Assembly: GCF_964253915.1 (NCBI RefSeq)
Contig: NZ_CAXUSG020000004.1
Span: 186,001-250,000, forward strand
Direction: 5' to 3'
DNA: 64,000 nucleotides
From: Metarhizobium sp964253915
GTDB taxonomy: Bacteria; Pseudomonadota; Alphaproteobacteria; Rhizobiales; Rhizobiaceae
Of the stretch, positions 35,143 to 44,671 are shown in pieces; position 1 is the first letter of the stretch, and every line of letters starts with the position of its first letter. The notes beneath the pieces are model-generated. The model made no database searches. It was not told the origin of the DNA and worked only from the letters and a program-made list of their open reading frames with translations. Both the position numbers and the translations under genes were made by a program.

Positions 35143-36363
35143 ATGTCAGGCTCGCAGAAATCCAGTGTCGCCCGCGTGGTCGATGTTTCCGAAAATGCCG
35201 ATGCAAACGCTGCCGCCCAGAAGGCCGGCGCGACAGAGCAGCGCGATACCTCTGCGGAAGCCAAGGTCGAGCAGGTGCCCGTTGCCATCGCGCCGCCGCC
35301 GCAGAAGAAGCGCCGCAGCTTCCTGCTGCCCGTCGTCGTTCTCGCGGCGTTGGGCGCTGCCGGCTGGTACGGTTACAACTGGTGGATTGATGGCCGCTTC
35401 ATGGTGTCCACCGACGATGCCTATATCGAAGGCGACATCGCGATGATTTCGCCCAAGGTATCCGGTTATGTCGAGAGCGTGCAGGTTGTCGCCAACCAGG
35501 CGGTCAAGGCCGGCGATCCGCTGGTGACGCTCGACACCGGCGACTATACGATCGCCGTCGAACAGGCCAAGGCGCAGATCGTCACCGAACAATTGTCGCT
35601 GCAACGCATCGATGCGCAGATCGTCGGCGCCGAGGCGGCCCAGAAGCAGGCGGAAGCCCAGCTCGGTGCGCTGCAGGCGGCGTTGCGTGGCGCCGAGATC
35701 AACCAGAAACGTGCCAGTGACCTGCAGCAGAAGGACGTCGGCACGGTTGCTTCGCTGGACAATGCCCAGGTGGCGCTCGATCAGGCCAAGGCAAACCTCG
35801 CCGCCGGCGATGCCGCCGTCGCCTCCGCCAAGGCGAACATCATCCTGCTGCAGGCGCAGCGCAAGGAAGCCGAAAGCACGATCCGCTCCTCGGAACTGAC
35901 CCGCGACAAGGCTGCGCGCGACCTCAGCTTCACGACCCTTCGTGCCCCTTACGACGGCATTATCGGCAACGTCTCGGTGCAGACCGGCGACCTGGTTTCG
36001 CCCGGCCAGCGGCTGGCGGCGCTCGTGCCGGTGAAGGAGCTGTATATCGAGGCGAACTTCAAGGAAACGCAGATCGGCCACCTGAAGACCGGCGAAAAGG
36101 TCCGCATCCACGTCGATGCCTTCGAGGACGAAATGATCGAAGGCACCGTGCAGTCGATCGCCCCGGCGTCCGGCTCGGTCTTCTCGATGCTGCCGCCGGA
36201 AAATGCCACTGGCAACTTCACCAAGGTCATCCAGCGTGTGCCGGTCCGCATCGCTCTGCCGAAGGACGTGCTGGACAGCGGCCGCCTGCGCGCCGGCCTG
36301 AGTGTGGTCGTCGACGTCGACACGCGCACCGCTCCGGGCGCTGCCGTCGCCGAGGCAAAGTAA
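35143..36363 (+). CDS. HlyD/EmrA family membrane fusion protein
   Basis: This 406-residue periplasmic adaptor has a cytoplasmic Ala-rich N-terminus, one membrane helix (about 62-82), a lipoyl/barrel-sandwich motif (VSPKVSGYVESV-type, about 100-140), a long coiled-coil hairpin (about 140-260) and the returning beta-barrel (LRAPYDGIIGN, YIEANFKETQIGHL). It links the inner-membrane pump EmrB to an outer-membrane channel not in the window. No good ribosome site is visible before the ATG. Confidence 0.92.
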   Translation: MSGSQKSSVARVVDVSENADANAAAQKAGATEQRDTSAEAKVEQVPVAIAPPPQKKRRSFLLPVVVLAALGAAGWYGYNWWIDGRFMVSTDDAYIEGDIAMISPKVSGYVESVQVVANQAVKAGDPLVTLDTGDYTIAVEQAKAQIVTEQLSLQRIDAQIVGAEAAQKQAEAQLGALQAALRGAEINQKRASDLQQKDVGTVASLDNAQVALDQAKANLAAGDAAVASAKANIILLQAQRKEAESTIRSSELTRDKAARDLSFTTLRAPYDGIIGNVSVQTGDLVSPGQRLAALVPVKELYIEANFKETQIGHLKTGEKVRIHVDAFEDEMIEGTVQSIAPASGSVFSMLPPENATGNFTKVIQRVPVRIALPKDVLDSGRLRAGLSVVVDVDTRTAPGAAVAEAK

Positions 36364-36385
36364 CCCCTACACAAGGCGCACGGCC

Positions 36386-37975
36386 ATGGCCACTGCAACG
36401 GTGAATGCGGCAACGGCGCCCCAGGCGCCGGCACAGGATAGTATGGACCCGAAACGGCTGATCGCTTTCTTTGCGATGGTCTTCGGCATGTTCATGTCGA
36501 TCCTCGACATCCAGATCGTCTCGGCCTCGCTCGCCGAAATCCAGGCCGGCCTCAGCGCCGGCTCGGACGAAGTGGCCTGGGTGCAGACGGCTTATCTGAT
36601 CGCCGAGGTGGTGATGATCCCGTTGTCGGGCACCTTGGCACGCATCGTTTCCACTCGTATTCTGTTCTCGGTTTCGGCTGCCGGCTTCACTATCGCCAGC
36701 GCCCTGGCGGCGACGGCGACGAACATCGACCAGATGATCATCTACCGCGCGCTACAGGGCTTTATCGGCGGTGGCATGATCCCTTCCGTCTTCGCGGCGG
36801 CCTTCACCATCTTCCCGCCGTCGAAGCGCAGCATCGTTTCTCCGATCATCGGCCTCGTCGCCACGCTGGCGCCGACCATCGGCCCGACGGTCGGCGGCTA
36901 TCTCAGCCATGCCTTTTCCTGGCACTGGCTGTTCCTCATCAACGTCATTCCGGGCATCATCGTCACCGTCGTCACCTGGAAGCTGATCGATTTCGACAAG
37001 CCGGAACTCAGCCTGTTCAAGAAGTTCGACTGGTGGGGGCTGATTTCCATGGCCGTCTTCCTCGGCGCGCTCGAATATGTGCTCGAAGAAGGCAATGCTA
37101 ACGACTGGTTCAGCGACGAGGCGATCCGTTATGGTGCCGTCGCCAGTGCCATCGGTGCCGTCGTTTTCTTCTACCGGGCCTTCAAGGTGGAGTTCCCGGT
37201 GGTGGATTTGCGCGCCTTTTCAGACCGCAACTTCGCTTTCGGTTCGCTGTTCTCCTTCGTGATGGGCATCGGGCTCTACGGCCTGACCTATCTCTATCCG
37301 CTCTATCTCGGCCGTATCCGTGGCTATGACAGTCTGATGATCGGCGAGACGATGTTCGTTTCGGGTCTGGCGATGTTCTGCACCGCGCCGATCGCCGGCA
37401 AGCTGTCGACCAAGCTTGATCCGCGGGTGATGATGATGATCGGTTTCGGCAGTTTTGCGGCCGGTACCTGGATCATGAGTTCGATGACGGCCGACTGGGA
37501 TTTCTACGAGTTGCTGATCCCGCAGATCCTGCGCGGTTGCGGCCTGATGCTCTGCATGGTGCCGATCAACAACGTCGCGCTCGGCACGTTGCCGCCGGCC
37601 AAGATCCGCGGCGCTTCGGGTCTCTTCAACCTGACGCGCAACCTCGGCGGCGCCGTCGGTCTCGCCGCCATCAACACCCTGATCACCCAGCGCGAGCAAG
37701 AGCACTATGCCCGCCTCTCGGAGCATGTTCAATGGGGCAATCCGGAAGCGATGGACAAGCTGAATGCCATAAGCTCGAACTATCAGACCTACGGGCTCGA
37801 CGGCACGGCGATCGCCATCAAGAAAATTGCAGGAATGGTGACGCAGCAGGCGACGATCATGTCCTTCATCGACATCTTCCTGATCCTGACGGTGCTGTTC
37901 ACCAGTCTGATCTTCTTTGCCATGCTGATCAAAAAGCCCCAATCGGGCGTCGGCGGGGGTGGCGGCGGGCATTGA
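36386..37975 (+). CDS. EmrB/QacA (DHA2) family drug efflux transporter
   Basis: This 529-residue MFS transporter has 14 predicted helices. Typical DHA2 motifs are seen: LDIQIVSASLAEI in helix 1, GTLARIVSTRILF (motif A region) and PTIGPTVGGYLSHAFSWHWLFLIN (motif C region). It follows the adaptor gene by 22 bp. It exports hydrophobic compounds; in plant-associated bacteria such pumps often meet plant phenolics, which is inference. The C-terminus ends in a glycine run. Confidence 0.92.
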   Translation: MATATVNAATAPQAPAQDSMDPKRLIAFFAMVFGMFMSILDIQIVSASLAEIQAGLSAGSDEVAWVQTAYLIAEVVMIPLSGTLARIVSTRILFSVSAAGFTIASALAATATNIDQMIIYRALQGFIGGGMIPSVFAAAFTIFPPSKRSIVSPIIGLVATLAPTIGPTVGGYLSHAFSWHWLFLINVIPGIIVTVVTWKLIDFDKPELSLFKKFDWWGLISMAVFLGALEYVLEEGNANDWFSDEAIRYGAVASAIGAVVFFYRAFKVEFPVVDLRAFSDRNFAFGSLFSFVMGIGLYGLTYLYPLYLGRIRGYDSLMIGETMFVSGLAMFCTAPIAGKLSTKLDPRVMMMIGFGSFAAGTWIMSSMTADWDFYELLIPQILRGCGLMLCMVPINNVALGTLPPAKIRGASGLFNLTRNLGGAVGLAAINTLITQREQEHYARLSEHVQWGNPEAMDKLNAISSNYQTYGLDGTAIAIKKIAGMVTQQATIMSFIDIFLILTVLFTSLIFFAMLIKKPQSGVGGGGGGH

Positions 37976-38011
37976 CCGCCGCTTGCCATTCTCCCGGCTT
38001 CCAGCCGGTCA

Positions 38012-38043
38012 CGAATTTCTGATTTACGTACATCAAAAATTCG
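38012..38043. promoter_or_regulatory. LacI-type operator upstream of the xyl regulator
   Basis: A 32-bp palindrome centred on CG between 38027 and 38028; 14 of 16 base pairs are symmetrical. A central CG and its place 27 bp before the LacI-family start codon support an autoregulatory operator. Confidence 0.7.
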
Positions 38044-38069
38044 GCTAACACTCCCCGTCAGGAGGAGTG

Positions 38070-39095
38070 ATGAGACCGACCGTGCATGACATTGCCGCGA
38101 GCGCGGGCGTCAGCCTGGCCACCGTCGACCGGGTTCTGAACCGTCGGCCGGGCGTGCGGGCGGCGACGCGCGCCAAGGTGGAGGCGGCGATCGACCGGCT
38201 GGGCTATGTCCGTGATGTCGCGGCCGCCAATCTCGCCAAGGGGCGGGTCTATCCGCTTGTCTTCATCCTGCCCGACAGCAACAATTCTTTCATGCATGGC
38301 CTGCACGCGGAGGTCCGCGAGGCGATGGCGCGCGCTGCCGCCGAACGCACCGATATCCGGGTGATCGAAATTCCGGCCTTCGATCCGGGCGCCCTGGTCG
38401 TGGCGCTGGATGCCGCGCGGGCCGAAAGGCCCTCGGGCGTGGCGCTGGTGGCGATCGATGCCGATGAGGTTCGTGATGCCGTTGCGCGGTTGGCCGAGGA
38501 CGGTATTCCCGTCGTCACCCTCGTCTCCGACCTGCCGGGCTCGCGGCGGGACCATTATGCCGGTGTCGATAACATCGCGGCCGGGCGCACGGCTGCAAGC
38601 CTGCTCGGTCGCTTTCTCGGGGCACGGTCGGGACCGGTCGCCGTTCTGGCCGGATCGATGCTGGTGCGCGACCATCGCGAGCGGCTTGAAGGTTTTGCCG
38701 CCGTGCTGCGGGCGGAGTTTCCCGACATCACCATCCTGCCGGTGCTCGAAGGCCGCGACGAACCGCAACGCGCCGAGGCGCTGGTTGCCGGCACGCTGCA
38801 GGCACATGCCGGCCTTCTCGGTGTCTACAGCCTGGGCGCCGGCAATCGCGGCCTGATCGCTGCCCTGCAGGCACAGGGCGGCGGGCGGTCGCTGACGGTG
38901 ATTGCCCATGAACTGACGGTTCATACGCGGGCGGCGCTGCAGGAGGGCATCATCGATGCCGTGCTCAACCAGGATGCGGGTCATGAGGTGCGCAGCGCCA
39001 TCCGCATCTTGAAGGCGAAGGCCGATGGCCTTGCGGTGGTGGAGGCGCAGGAGCGCATCCGTATCGACATATTCTTGCGAGACAACCTGCCATGA
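38070..39095 (+). CDS. LacI family transcriptional regulator of xylose genes
   Basis: This 341-residue protein has a LacI HTH (about 3-50, TVHDIAASAGVSLATVDRVLNRRPGVR) and a periplasmic-binding-like effector domain with the DUF/LacI type 1 to 2 fold (about 60-335). GGAGG precedes the ATG. It is followed 27 bp later by xylB, so control of xylB and xylA with a pentose-type effector is likely. Related regulators in rhizobia often respond to sugars or polyols, so xylose is inferred. Confidence 0.9.
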   Translation: MRPTVHDIAASAGVSLATVDRVLNRRPGVRAATRAKVEAAIDRLGYVRDVAAANLAKGRVYPLVFILPDSNNSFMHGLHAEVREAMARAAAERTDIRVIEIPAFDPGALVVALDAARAERPSGVALVAIDADEVRDAVARLAEDGIPVVTLVSDLPGSRRDHYAGVDNIAAGRTAASLLGRFLGARSGPVAVLAGSMLVRDHRERLEGFAAVLRAEFPDITILPVLEGRDEPQRAEALVAGTLQAHAGLLGVYSLGAGNRGLIAALQAQGGGRSLTVIAHELTVHTRAALQEGIIDAVLNQDAGHEVRSAIRILKAKADGLAVVEAQERIRIDIFLRDNLP

Positions 39096-39122
39096 CAAAA
39101 GGGCAGGCAGAGGAGAAACACC

Positions 39123-40580
39123 ATGTATCTAGGGCTTGATCTCGGCACATCCGGCGTCAAGGCGATGCTGATCGACGGCGACCAGCGTGTCATCGGTTCG
39201 GCCAATGGCGCGCTTGAAGTGTCACGGCCGCATCACGGCTGGTCGGAACAGGCGCCGGCCGACTGGATCCGCGCCACGGAAGAGGCGATCGGCGGTCTCA
39301 AGGCGTTGCATCCCGCCGAGCTTGCGGCGGTGCGCGGCATCGGCCTGTCCGGCCAGATGCACGGCGCGACGCTGGTGGATGCGGACGACAAGGTGCTGCG
39401 TCCCTGCATCCTCTGGAACGACACCCGCAGCCATGTCGAAGCCGCAGCGCTTGATGCCGATCCGCGCTTCCGGGCGCTGACGGGCAACATCGTTTTCCCC
39501 GGCTTCACCGCGCCAAAACTCGCCTGGGTCGCCAGGCATGAGCCGGATATTTTTGCGAAGGTCGCCAAGGTGCTGCTGCCGAAGGACTTTTTGCGCCTCT
39601 GGCTGACCGGGGAGCATATTTCGGAAATGTCCGACGCCGCCGGCACCTCCTGGCTCGATACAGGCAAGCGCGCCTGGTCGGCGGAGCTTCTGGCGGCAAC
39701 CGGCCTCAACGAACGGCAGATGCCGGCGCTGGTCGAAGGCACCGATCCCGCCGGTACGTTGCGCAGCGAGCTGGCCGGCAAGTGGGGCATGGGCGGCGGC
39801 GTTATCGTGGCGGGCGGAGCAGGTGACAATGCCGCCTCGGCCTGCGGTATGGGCACGGTGTCGGAAGGTGCTGCCTTCGTTTCGCTCGGCACCTCGGGTG
39901 TGCTGTTTGCCGCCAACGGCTCCTATCTGCCGAAGCCGGAAAGCGCCGTGCATGCCTTTTGCCACGCGCTGCCGAACACCTGGCATCAGATGGGTGTGAT
40001 CCTCTCGGCCACGGATGCCCTCAACTGGCATTCGCATGTGACGAGCAAGTCCGCGGCCGAGCTGACGACCGAACTGGGCGAAGCCTTGCGCGCCCCGACC
40101 GGCGTCACCTTCCTGCCCTATCTCTCCGGCGAGCGCACGCCGCACAACGATGCCGCCATCCGCGGCGCCTTCATCGGCCTTGGCCACGACACCGGCCGCG
40201 TGGTGCTGACGCAGGCGGTGCTGGAGGGCGTGAGCTTCGCCATCCGCGACAGTTTCGAGGCGCTGCGCTCGGCCGGCACGACAATCTCCCGCGTCACGGC
40301 GATCGGCGGCGGTTCGCGCTCGCGCTACTGGCTGGCCTCGATCGCCACGGCGCTCGGCGTGCCCGTCGATATTCCGGCCGATGGCGATTTCGGGGCGGCC
40401 TTCGGCGCCGCCCGCCTCGGCCTGATCGCGGCGACGGGCGCTGACCCGGTGGCCGTCTGCTCGGCGCCGGAAACGGCCGAGACGATCGATCCGGTTGCGG
40501 AATTTTCCGGCGCCTATGCCGATGCCTATAGCCGTTACCGGGCGCTGTATCCGGCGATCAAGCCGCTTTCGGCACTGTAG
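39123..40580 (+). CDS. xylB: Xylulokinase
   Basis: Phosphorylates D-xylulose to xylulose-5-phosphate. It has 485 residues with the FGGY-kinase domains: LGLDLGTSGVKAMLID at the N-terminus, SGQMHGATLVD with the substrate-binding residues, GAGDNAASACG and the C-terminal ATP site AIGGGSRSRYWLAS. AGGAG precedes the ATG. A repeat-containing spacer of 123 bp separates it from xylA. Confidence 0.94.
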   Translation: MYLGLDLGTSGVKAMLIDGDQRVIGSANGALEVSRPHHGWSEQAPADWIRATEEAIGGLKALHPAELAAVRGIGLSGQMHGATLVDADDKVLRPCILWNDTRSHVEAAALDADPRFRALTGNIVFPGFTAPKLAWVARHEPDIFAKVAKVLLPKDFLRLWLTGEHISEMSDAAGTSWLDTGKRAWSAELLAATGLNERQMPALVEGTDPAGTLRSELAGKWGMGGGVIVAGGAGDNAASACGMGTVSEGAAFVSLGTSGVLFAANGSYLPKPESAVHAFCHALPNTWHQMGVILSATDALNWHSHVTSKSAAELTTELGEALRAPTGVTFLPYLSGERTPHNDAAIRGAFIGLGHDTGRVVLTQAVLEGVSFAIRDSFEALRSAGTTISRVTAIGGGSRSRYWLASIATALGVPVDIPADGDFGAAFGAARLGLIAATGADPVAVCSAPETAETIDPVAEFSGAYADAYSRYRALYPAIKPLSAL

Positions 40581-40595
40581 CGGCTTGCGGTTTTG

Positions 40596-40654
40596 CCCCT
40601 CACCCTAACCCTCTCACCGCATGCGGGGAGGGGTGCCGGCAGGCGGATGAGGGG
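40596..40654. repeat. RIME-like repeat between xylB and xylA
   Basis: A short 59-bp copy that begins CCCCTCACC and ends GATGAGGGG, with a CACCGCATGCGGGG core. It shares its words with the copies near 9.4, 10.9 and 20.5 kb. Confidence 0.7.
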
Positions 40655-40703
40655 CCTCATGCCAACATTCAATACAAAGAAACACACCCAAGGAGACCCA
40701 CCC

Positions 40704-42014
40704 ATGAGCACCGGATTTTTCGGCGACATCCAAAAAATCAAATATGAAGGCCCCGACAGCACCAACCCGCTCGCCTTCCGTTATTACCAGCCCGACGAGA
40801 TCGTGCTGGGCAAGCGCATGGAAGACCATCTGCGTTTTGCCGTCGCCTACTGGCACACTTTCACCTGGCCGGGCGGCGACCCGTTCGGCGGCCAGACCTT
40901 CCTGCGCCCGTGGTTTACGGACGGCATGCAGGCGGCGAAGCTGAAGGCCGACGTCGCCTTCGAATTCTTCTCGCTGCTCGGCGCACCCTATTATTGCTTC
41001 CATGATGCCGACGTTCGGCCGGAAGGCGCGAACTTCGTCGAGAACACCAAAAATCTCAACGAGATCGTCGACTATTTTGCCGAGAAGCAAGCCGCGACCG
41101 GCGTCAAGCTCTTGTGGGGCACCGCCAACCTGTTCTCGCACCGCCGCTATATGGCGGGTGCGGCCACCAATCCGGACCCGGACGTCTTTGCTTTCGCCGC
41201 GGCGACCGTAAAAACCTGCCTCGATGCCACGCACCGCCTGGGTGGTGAAAACTACGTGCTCTGGGGCGGCCGTGAAGGCTACGAGACGTTGCTCAACACC
41301 GATATGGGCCGCGAACTCGACCATATGGGCCGCTTCCTCAACCTCGTCGTCGAATACAAGCACAAGATCGGCTTCAAGGGCACGATTCTCATCGAGCCGA
41401 AGCCGCAGGAGCCGACCAAGCACCAGTACGACTACGATGTCGCGACGGTCTACGGCTTCCTGAAAAAGCACGGTCTCGAAAACGAGGTAAAGCTCAACAT
41501 CGAGCAGGGCCACGCCATCCTGGCCGGCCACACCTTCGAGCACGAGCTGGCGCTTGCCAGGGCGCTCGGCATCTTCGGTTCGATCGACATGAACCGCAAC
41601 GACTACCAGTCCGGCTGGGATACCGACCAGTTCCCCAACAACGTGCCGGAAATGGCGCTTGCCTATTACCAGGTGTTGCAGGCCGGCGGCTTCACCAGCG
41701 GCGGCACCAATTTCGACGCCAAGCTGCGTCGCCAGTCGCTGGATCCGGACGATCTGCTGATCGGCCATATCGGCGGCATGGATTGCTGCGCCCGCGGTTT
41801 GAAGGCGGCAGCGCGGATGGTCGAGGACGGCGCGCTGTCGAAGCCGCTGGAAGCCCGTTATGCCGGCTGGGATTCACCGGAGGCGCAGAAGATGCTGCGC
41901 GGCGAATATTCGCTGGACCAGATCGCCGCCAACGTCGAGGGCGCCGACATCAATCCGGAACCGAAGTCCGGCCGCCAGGAGCTTCTGGAAAACGTCGTCA
42001 ACCGCTACGTCTGA
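40704..42014 (+). CDS. xylA: Xylose isomerase
   Basis: Converts D-xylose to D-xylulose. It has 436 residues, the size of class II enzymes. Seen: the active-site FHDADVRPEG histidine and aspartate, VLWGGREGYETLLNTD, the metal ligands in ILIEPKPQEPTKHQYDYD and NIEQGHAILAGHTFEHE, and DMNRNDYQSGWDTDQFP. AAGGAG lies 9 bases before the ATG. Together with xylB it feeds the pentose phosphate pathway, to which the tal gene in this window also belongs. Confidence 0.96.
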   Translation: MSTGFFGDIQKIKYEGPDSTNPLAFRYYQPDEIVLGKRMEDHLRFAVAYWHTFTWPGGDPFGGQTFLRPWFTDGMQAAKLKADVAFEFFSLLGAPYYCFHDADVRPEGANFVENTKNLNEIVDYFAEKQAATGVKLLWGTANLFSHRRYMAGAATNPDPDVFAFAAATVKTCLDATHRLGGENYVLWGGREGYETLLNTDMGRELDHMGRFLNLVVEYKHKIGFKGTILIEPKPQEPTKHQYDYDVATVYGFLKKHGLENEVKLNIEQGHAILAGHTFEHELALARALGIFGSIDMNRNDYQSGWDTDQFPNNVPEMALAYYQVLQAGGFTSGGTNFDAKLRRQSLDPDDLLIGHIGGMDCCARGLKAAARMVEDGALSKPLEARYAGWDSPEAQKMLRGEYSLDQIAANVEGADINPEPKSGRQELLENVVNRYV

Positions 42015-42117
42015 GCGGCAATTGCGAAAATCGTTCCCGGCCGGGTTTGACCGGCCGGGAACTCATGCTAAACCGCAGACCTGCAACGTTACAGGAAATG
42101 TCATCGGAGGAGATTTC

Positions 42118-43170
42118 ATGAAAACCATTAAAGGCCCCGCTCTGTTTCTCGGTCAATTCGCGGGGGATCAGGCTCCTTTCGATTCCTGGGACGGCATTAC
42201 CAAGTGGGCTGCGGACAAAGGTTACATCGGCGTGCAGGTGCCGACATGGGCAAGCCAGCTGATCGATCTGAAGAAGGCTGCCGCATCCAAGGATTATTGC
42301 GACGAATTTGCCGGCAAGGCGCGGGAAAACGGCGTCGAGGTCACCGAACTTTCCACCCATCTCCAGGGCCAGCTGGTCGCCGTCAATCCGGTCTATGACG
42401 AAGCCTTCGACGGTTTTGCAGCACCTGAGGTGCGCGGCAATCCCAAGGCGCGGCAGGAGTGGGCCGTCGAGCAGGTGAAAATGGCACTGACAGCCTCGCG
42501 GCATCTCGGCATCAAGGCGCATGCGACCTTCTCCGGCGCGCTCGCCTGGCCGTTCATCTATCCCTGGCCGCAGCGGCCGGCGGGGCTGGTGGAAGCCGCC
42601 TTCGACGAGCTTGCCCGCCGCTGGCGGCCGATCCTCGATCATGCCGAAGAGAACGGCGTCGACATCTGCTACGAAATCCATCCGGGCGAAGACCTGCACG
42701 ACGGCATCACCTACGAGATGTTCCTCGAACGCGTCGGCAACCATCCGCGCGCCAACATGCTCTACGATCCGTCGCATTACGTGCTGCAGTGCCTCGACTA
42801 TCTCGATAACCTCGACATCTACAAGGACCGCATCAAGATGTTCCACGTCAAGGATGCGGAGTTCAATCCGACCGGACGGCAGGGCGTCTATGGCGGCTAC
42901 CAGGGCTGGGTCAACCGCGCCGGCCGCTTCCGCTCGCCGGGCGACGGCCAGGTGGATTTTGGGGCGGTCTTCTCCAAGCTCACCGCCAATGATTTCGACG
43001 GCTGGGCCGTGGTGGAATGGGAATGCGCCCTCAAGCATCCGGAAGACGGTGCCCGTGAAGGCGCCGAATTCGTCCGCGCCCACATCATCCGCGTGACGGA
43101 AAAAGCCTTCGACGACTTCGCCAGCGCCGGCACGGATGACGCCGCCAACCGGCGGATGCTGGGGATCTAA
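42118..43170 (+). CDS. Sugar phosphate isomerase/epimerase-like TIM-barrel protein
   Basis: This 350-residue protein belongs to the xylose-isomerase-like (AP endonuclease 2) superfamily: GQFAGDQAPFDSW at the start, ICYEIHPGEDLHDG and MLYDPSHYVLQCLD with probable metal ligands, and KMFHVKDAEF. GGAGG precedes the ATG. It lies in line after xylA and before an oxidoreductase of the Gfo/Idh/MocA family, a pairing common for inositol-like or keto-sugar pathways. The substrate is not known. Confidence 0.88.
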   Translation: MKTIKGPALFLGQFAGDQAPFDSWDGITKWAADKGYIGVQVPTWASQLIDLKKAAASKDYCDEFAGKARENGVEVTELSTHLQGQLVAVNPVYDEAFDGFAAPEVRGNPKARQEWAVEQVKMALTASRHLGIKAHATFSGALAWPFIYPWPQRPAGLVEAAFDELARRWRPILDHAEENGVDICYEIHPGEDLHDGITYEMFLERVGNHPRANMLYDPSHYVLQCLDYLDNLDIYKDRIKMFHVKDAEFNPTGRQGVYGGYQGWVNRAGRFRSPGDGQVDFGAVFSKLTANDFDGWAVVEWECALKHPEDGAREGAEFVRAHIIRVTEKAFDDFASAGTDDAANRRMLGI

Positions 43171-43172
43171 AT

Positions 43173-43430
43173 ATGATTGTTTCCGCTGTCGTAAATGGCA
43201 GTTATAGGGAAGCTTGCTGGGTTGCTGGAAGCCGGCCTGGATTTCATTGCCTGCCGCCGTCAAACAACAAAGTAGAGGATGCTCAGGTATTCTCAACAAT
43301 TGAGGCGGCGGCTGATTTTCTTTCGCAGAATAGAAGCTGGGGAATTCGGATGCGTTCCGTTCCAAATATTCCGCGCGGCACTTCCAATGCTATTTACAGA
43401 AACATCGTAATCGACGGCAAACCACGCTGA
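43173..43430 (+). CDS. Small hypothetical protein, low-GC insertion-like ORF
   Basis: This 85-residue open frame starts 2 bp after the TIM-barrel gene's stop, between it and the oxidoreductase gene. Its composition is visibly richer in A/T than both neighbours and its codon choice is unlike theirs. It has no signal peptide or membrane helix and only a weak GGGAT before the ATG. I do not recognise it. It may be a real acquired small gene or non-coding spacer; it interrupts an otherwise tight operon. Confidence 0.45.
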   Translation: MIVSAVVNGSYREACWVAGSRPGFHCLPPSNNKVEDAQVFSTIEAAADFLSQNRSWGIRMRSVPNIPRGTSNAIYRNIVIDGKPR

Positions 43431-43458
43431 TTTTGAATTGGTACTTAGGAGGAAATAC

Positions 43459-44646
43459 ATGGCTATCGAAGGTTCCAAGGAAGAAGGCCGGGCGCCGCGC
43501 ATCCGGTTGGGCATGGTCGGCGGCGGGGCGGGGGCTTTCATCGGTGCGGTGCACCGCATGGCCGCACGGCTCGACGACCAGTTCGATCTGATCGCCGGCG
43601 CCTTGTCGTCGACGCCGGAAAAGGCGATCGCGTCGGGTCGTGATCTCGGGCTCGATCCGTCGCGCACCTATTCCAGCTACAAGGAGATGGCGATCCGTGA
43701 GGCGAAGCTGAAGAACGGCATCGAAGCCGTCTCCATCGTCACGCCCAACCATGTGCATTACGAGGCGGCGAAGGAATTCCTCAAGCGCGGCATCCATGTC
43801 ATCTGCGACAAGCCGCTGACCTCCAATCTCGCCGATGCCAAGAAGCTGAAGAAGGCGGCGGACGAGAGCGGCGCGCTCTTCATCCTCACCCACAATTACA
43901 CCGGCTATCCGATGGTGCGCCAGGCGCGCGAAATGGTGGCGAATGGCGAGCTTGGCGATATTCGCATCGTCCAGGCGGAATACCCGCAGGACTGGCTGAC
44001 CGAAGCCGTGGAACAGACCGGCCAGAAGCAGGCCGCCTGGCGCACCGATCCGGCGCAATCCGGTGTCGGCGGCTCGACAGGCGATATCGGCACGCATGCC
44101 TACAATCTCGCCTCCTTCATCTCCGGGCTCGAACTCGACAGCCTGGCGGCTGACCTCGATAGCTTCGTCGAAGGCCGGCGGCTGGACGACAATGCCCATG
44201 TGATGCTGCGTTTCAAGGCGAAGGGCTCGGAAAAGCCAGCCAAGGGCATGTTGTGGTGCAGCCAGGTGGCGCCGGGCCATGAAAATGGCCTCAAGGTGCG
44301 CGTCTACGGCACCAAGGGCGGCCTCGAATGGGTGCAGGCCGATCCGAACTATCTGTGGTTCACGCCCTTCGGCGGCGAAAAGCGGCTGATCACCCGCGGC
44401 GGCGTCGGTGCCGGTGCTGCTGCCGCGCGCGTCACCCGCGTGCCCTCCGGCCATCCGGAAGGTTATCTCGAAGCCTTTGCGACCATCTATTCGGAAGCGG
44501 CGCGGGCGATCAATGCCCGCAAGGCGGGCGAAGCGGTGGACCCTGCCGTGATTTATCCGACGGTTGACGATGGCGTGAAGGGCGTTGCCTTTGTCGAGGC
44601 CTGCGTTGTTTCGTCCAAGAAGAATGGCGGCTGGGTGAAGCTTTAA
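43459..44646 (+). CDS. Gfo/Idh/MocA family oxidoreductase
   Basis: This 395-residue NAD(P)-dependent dehydrogenase has a Rossmann motif GMVGGGAGAFIGAVHR (about 17-32), the conserved CDKPLTSN with the catalytic lysine (about 119), and a GGSTGDIGTHAYNLA block with the active-site aspartate and histidine. AGGAGG precedes the ATG at a good distance. It lies in the xylose-type cluster downstream of an isomerase-like gene; a polyol or sugar derivative is the likely substrate. A strong hairpin follows. Confidence 0.92.
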   Translation: MAIEGSKEEGRAPRIRLGMVGGGAGAFIGAVHRMAARLDDQFDLIAGALSSTPEKAIASGRDLGLDPSRTYSSYKEMAIREAKLKNGIEAVSIVTPNHVHYEAAKEFLKRGIHVICDKPLTSNLADAKKLKKAADESGALFILTHNYTGYPMVRQAREMVANGELGDIRIVQAEYPQDWLTEAVEQTGQKQAAWRTDPAQSGVGGSTGDIGTHAYNLASFISGLELDSLAADLDSFVEGRRLDDNAHVMLRFKAKGSEKPAKGMLWCSQVAPGHENGLKVRVYGTKGGLEWVQADPNYLWFTPFGGEKRLITRGGVGAGAAAARVTRVPSGHPEGYLEAFATIYSEAARAINARKAGEAVDPAVIYPTVDDGVKGVAFVEACVVSSKKNGGWVKL

Positions 44647-44671
44647 GCCGTTCAGCCTCCTCTAAGCGAAG

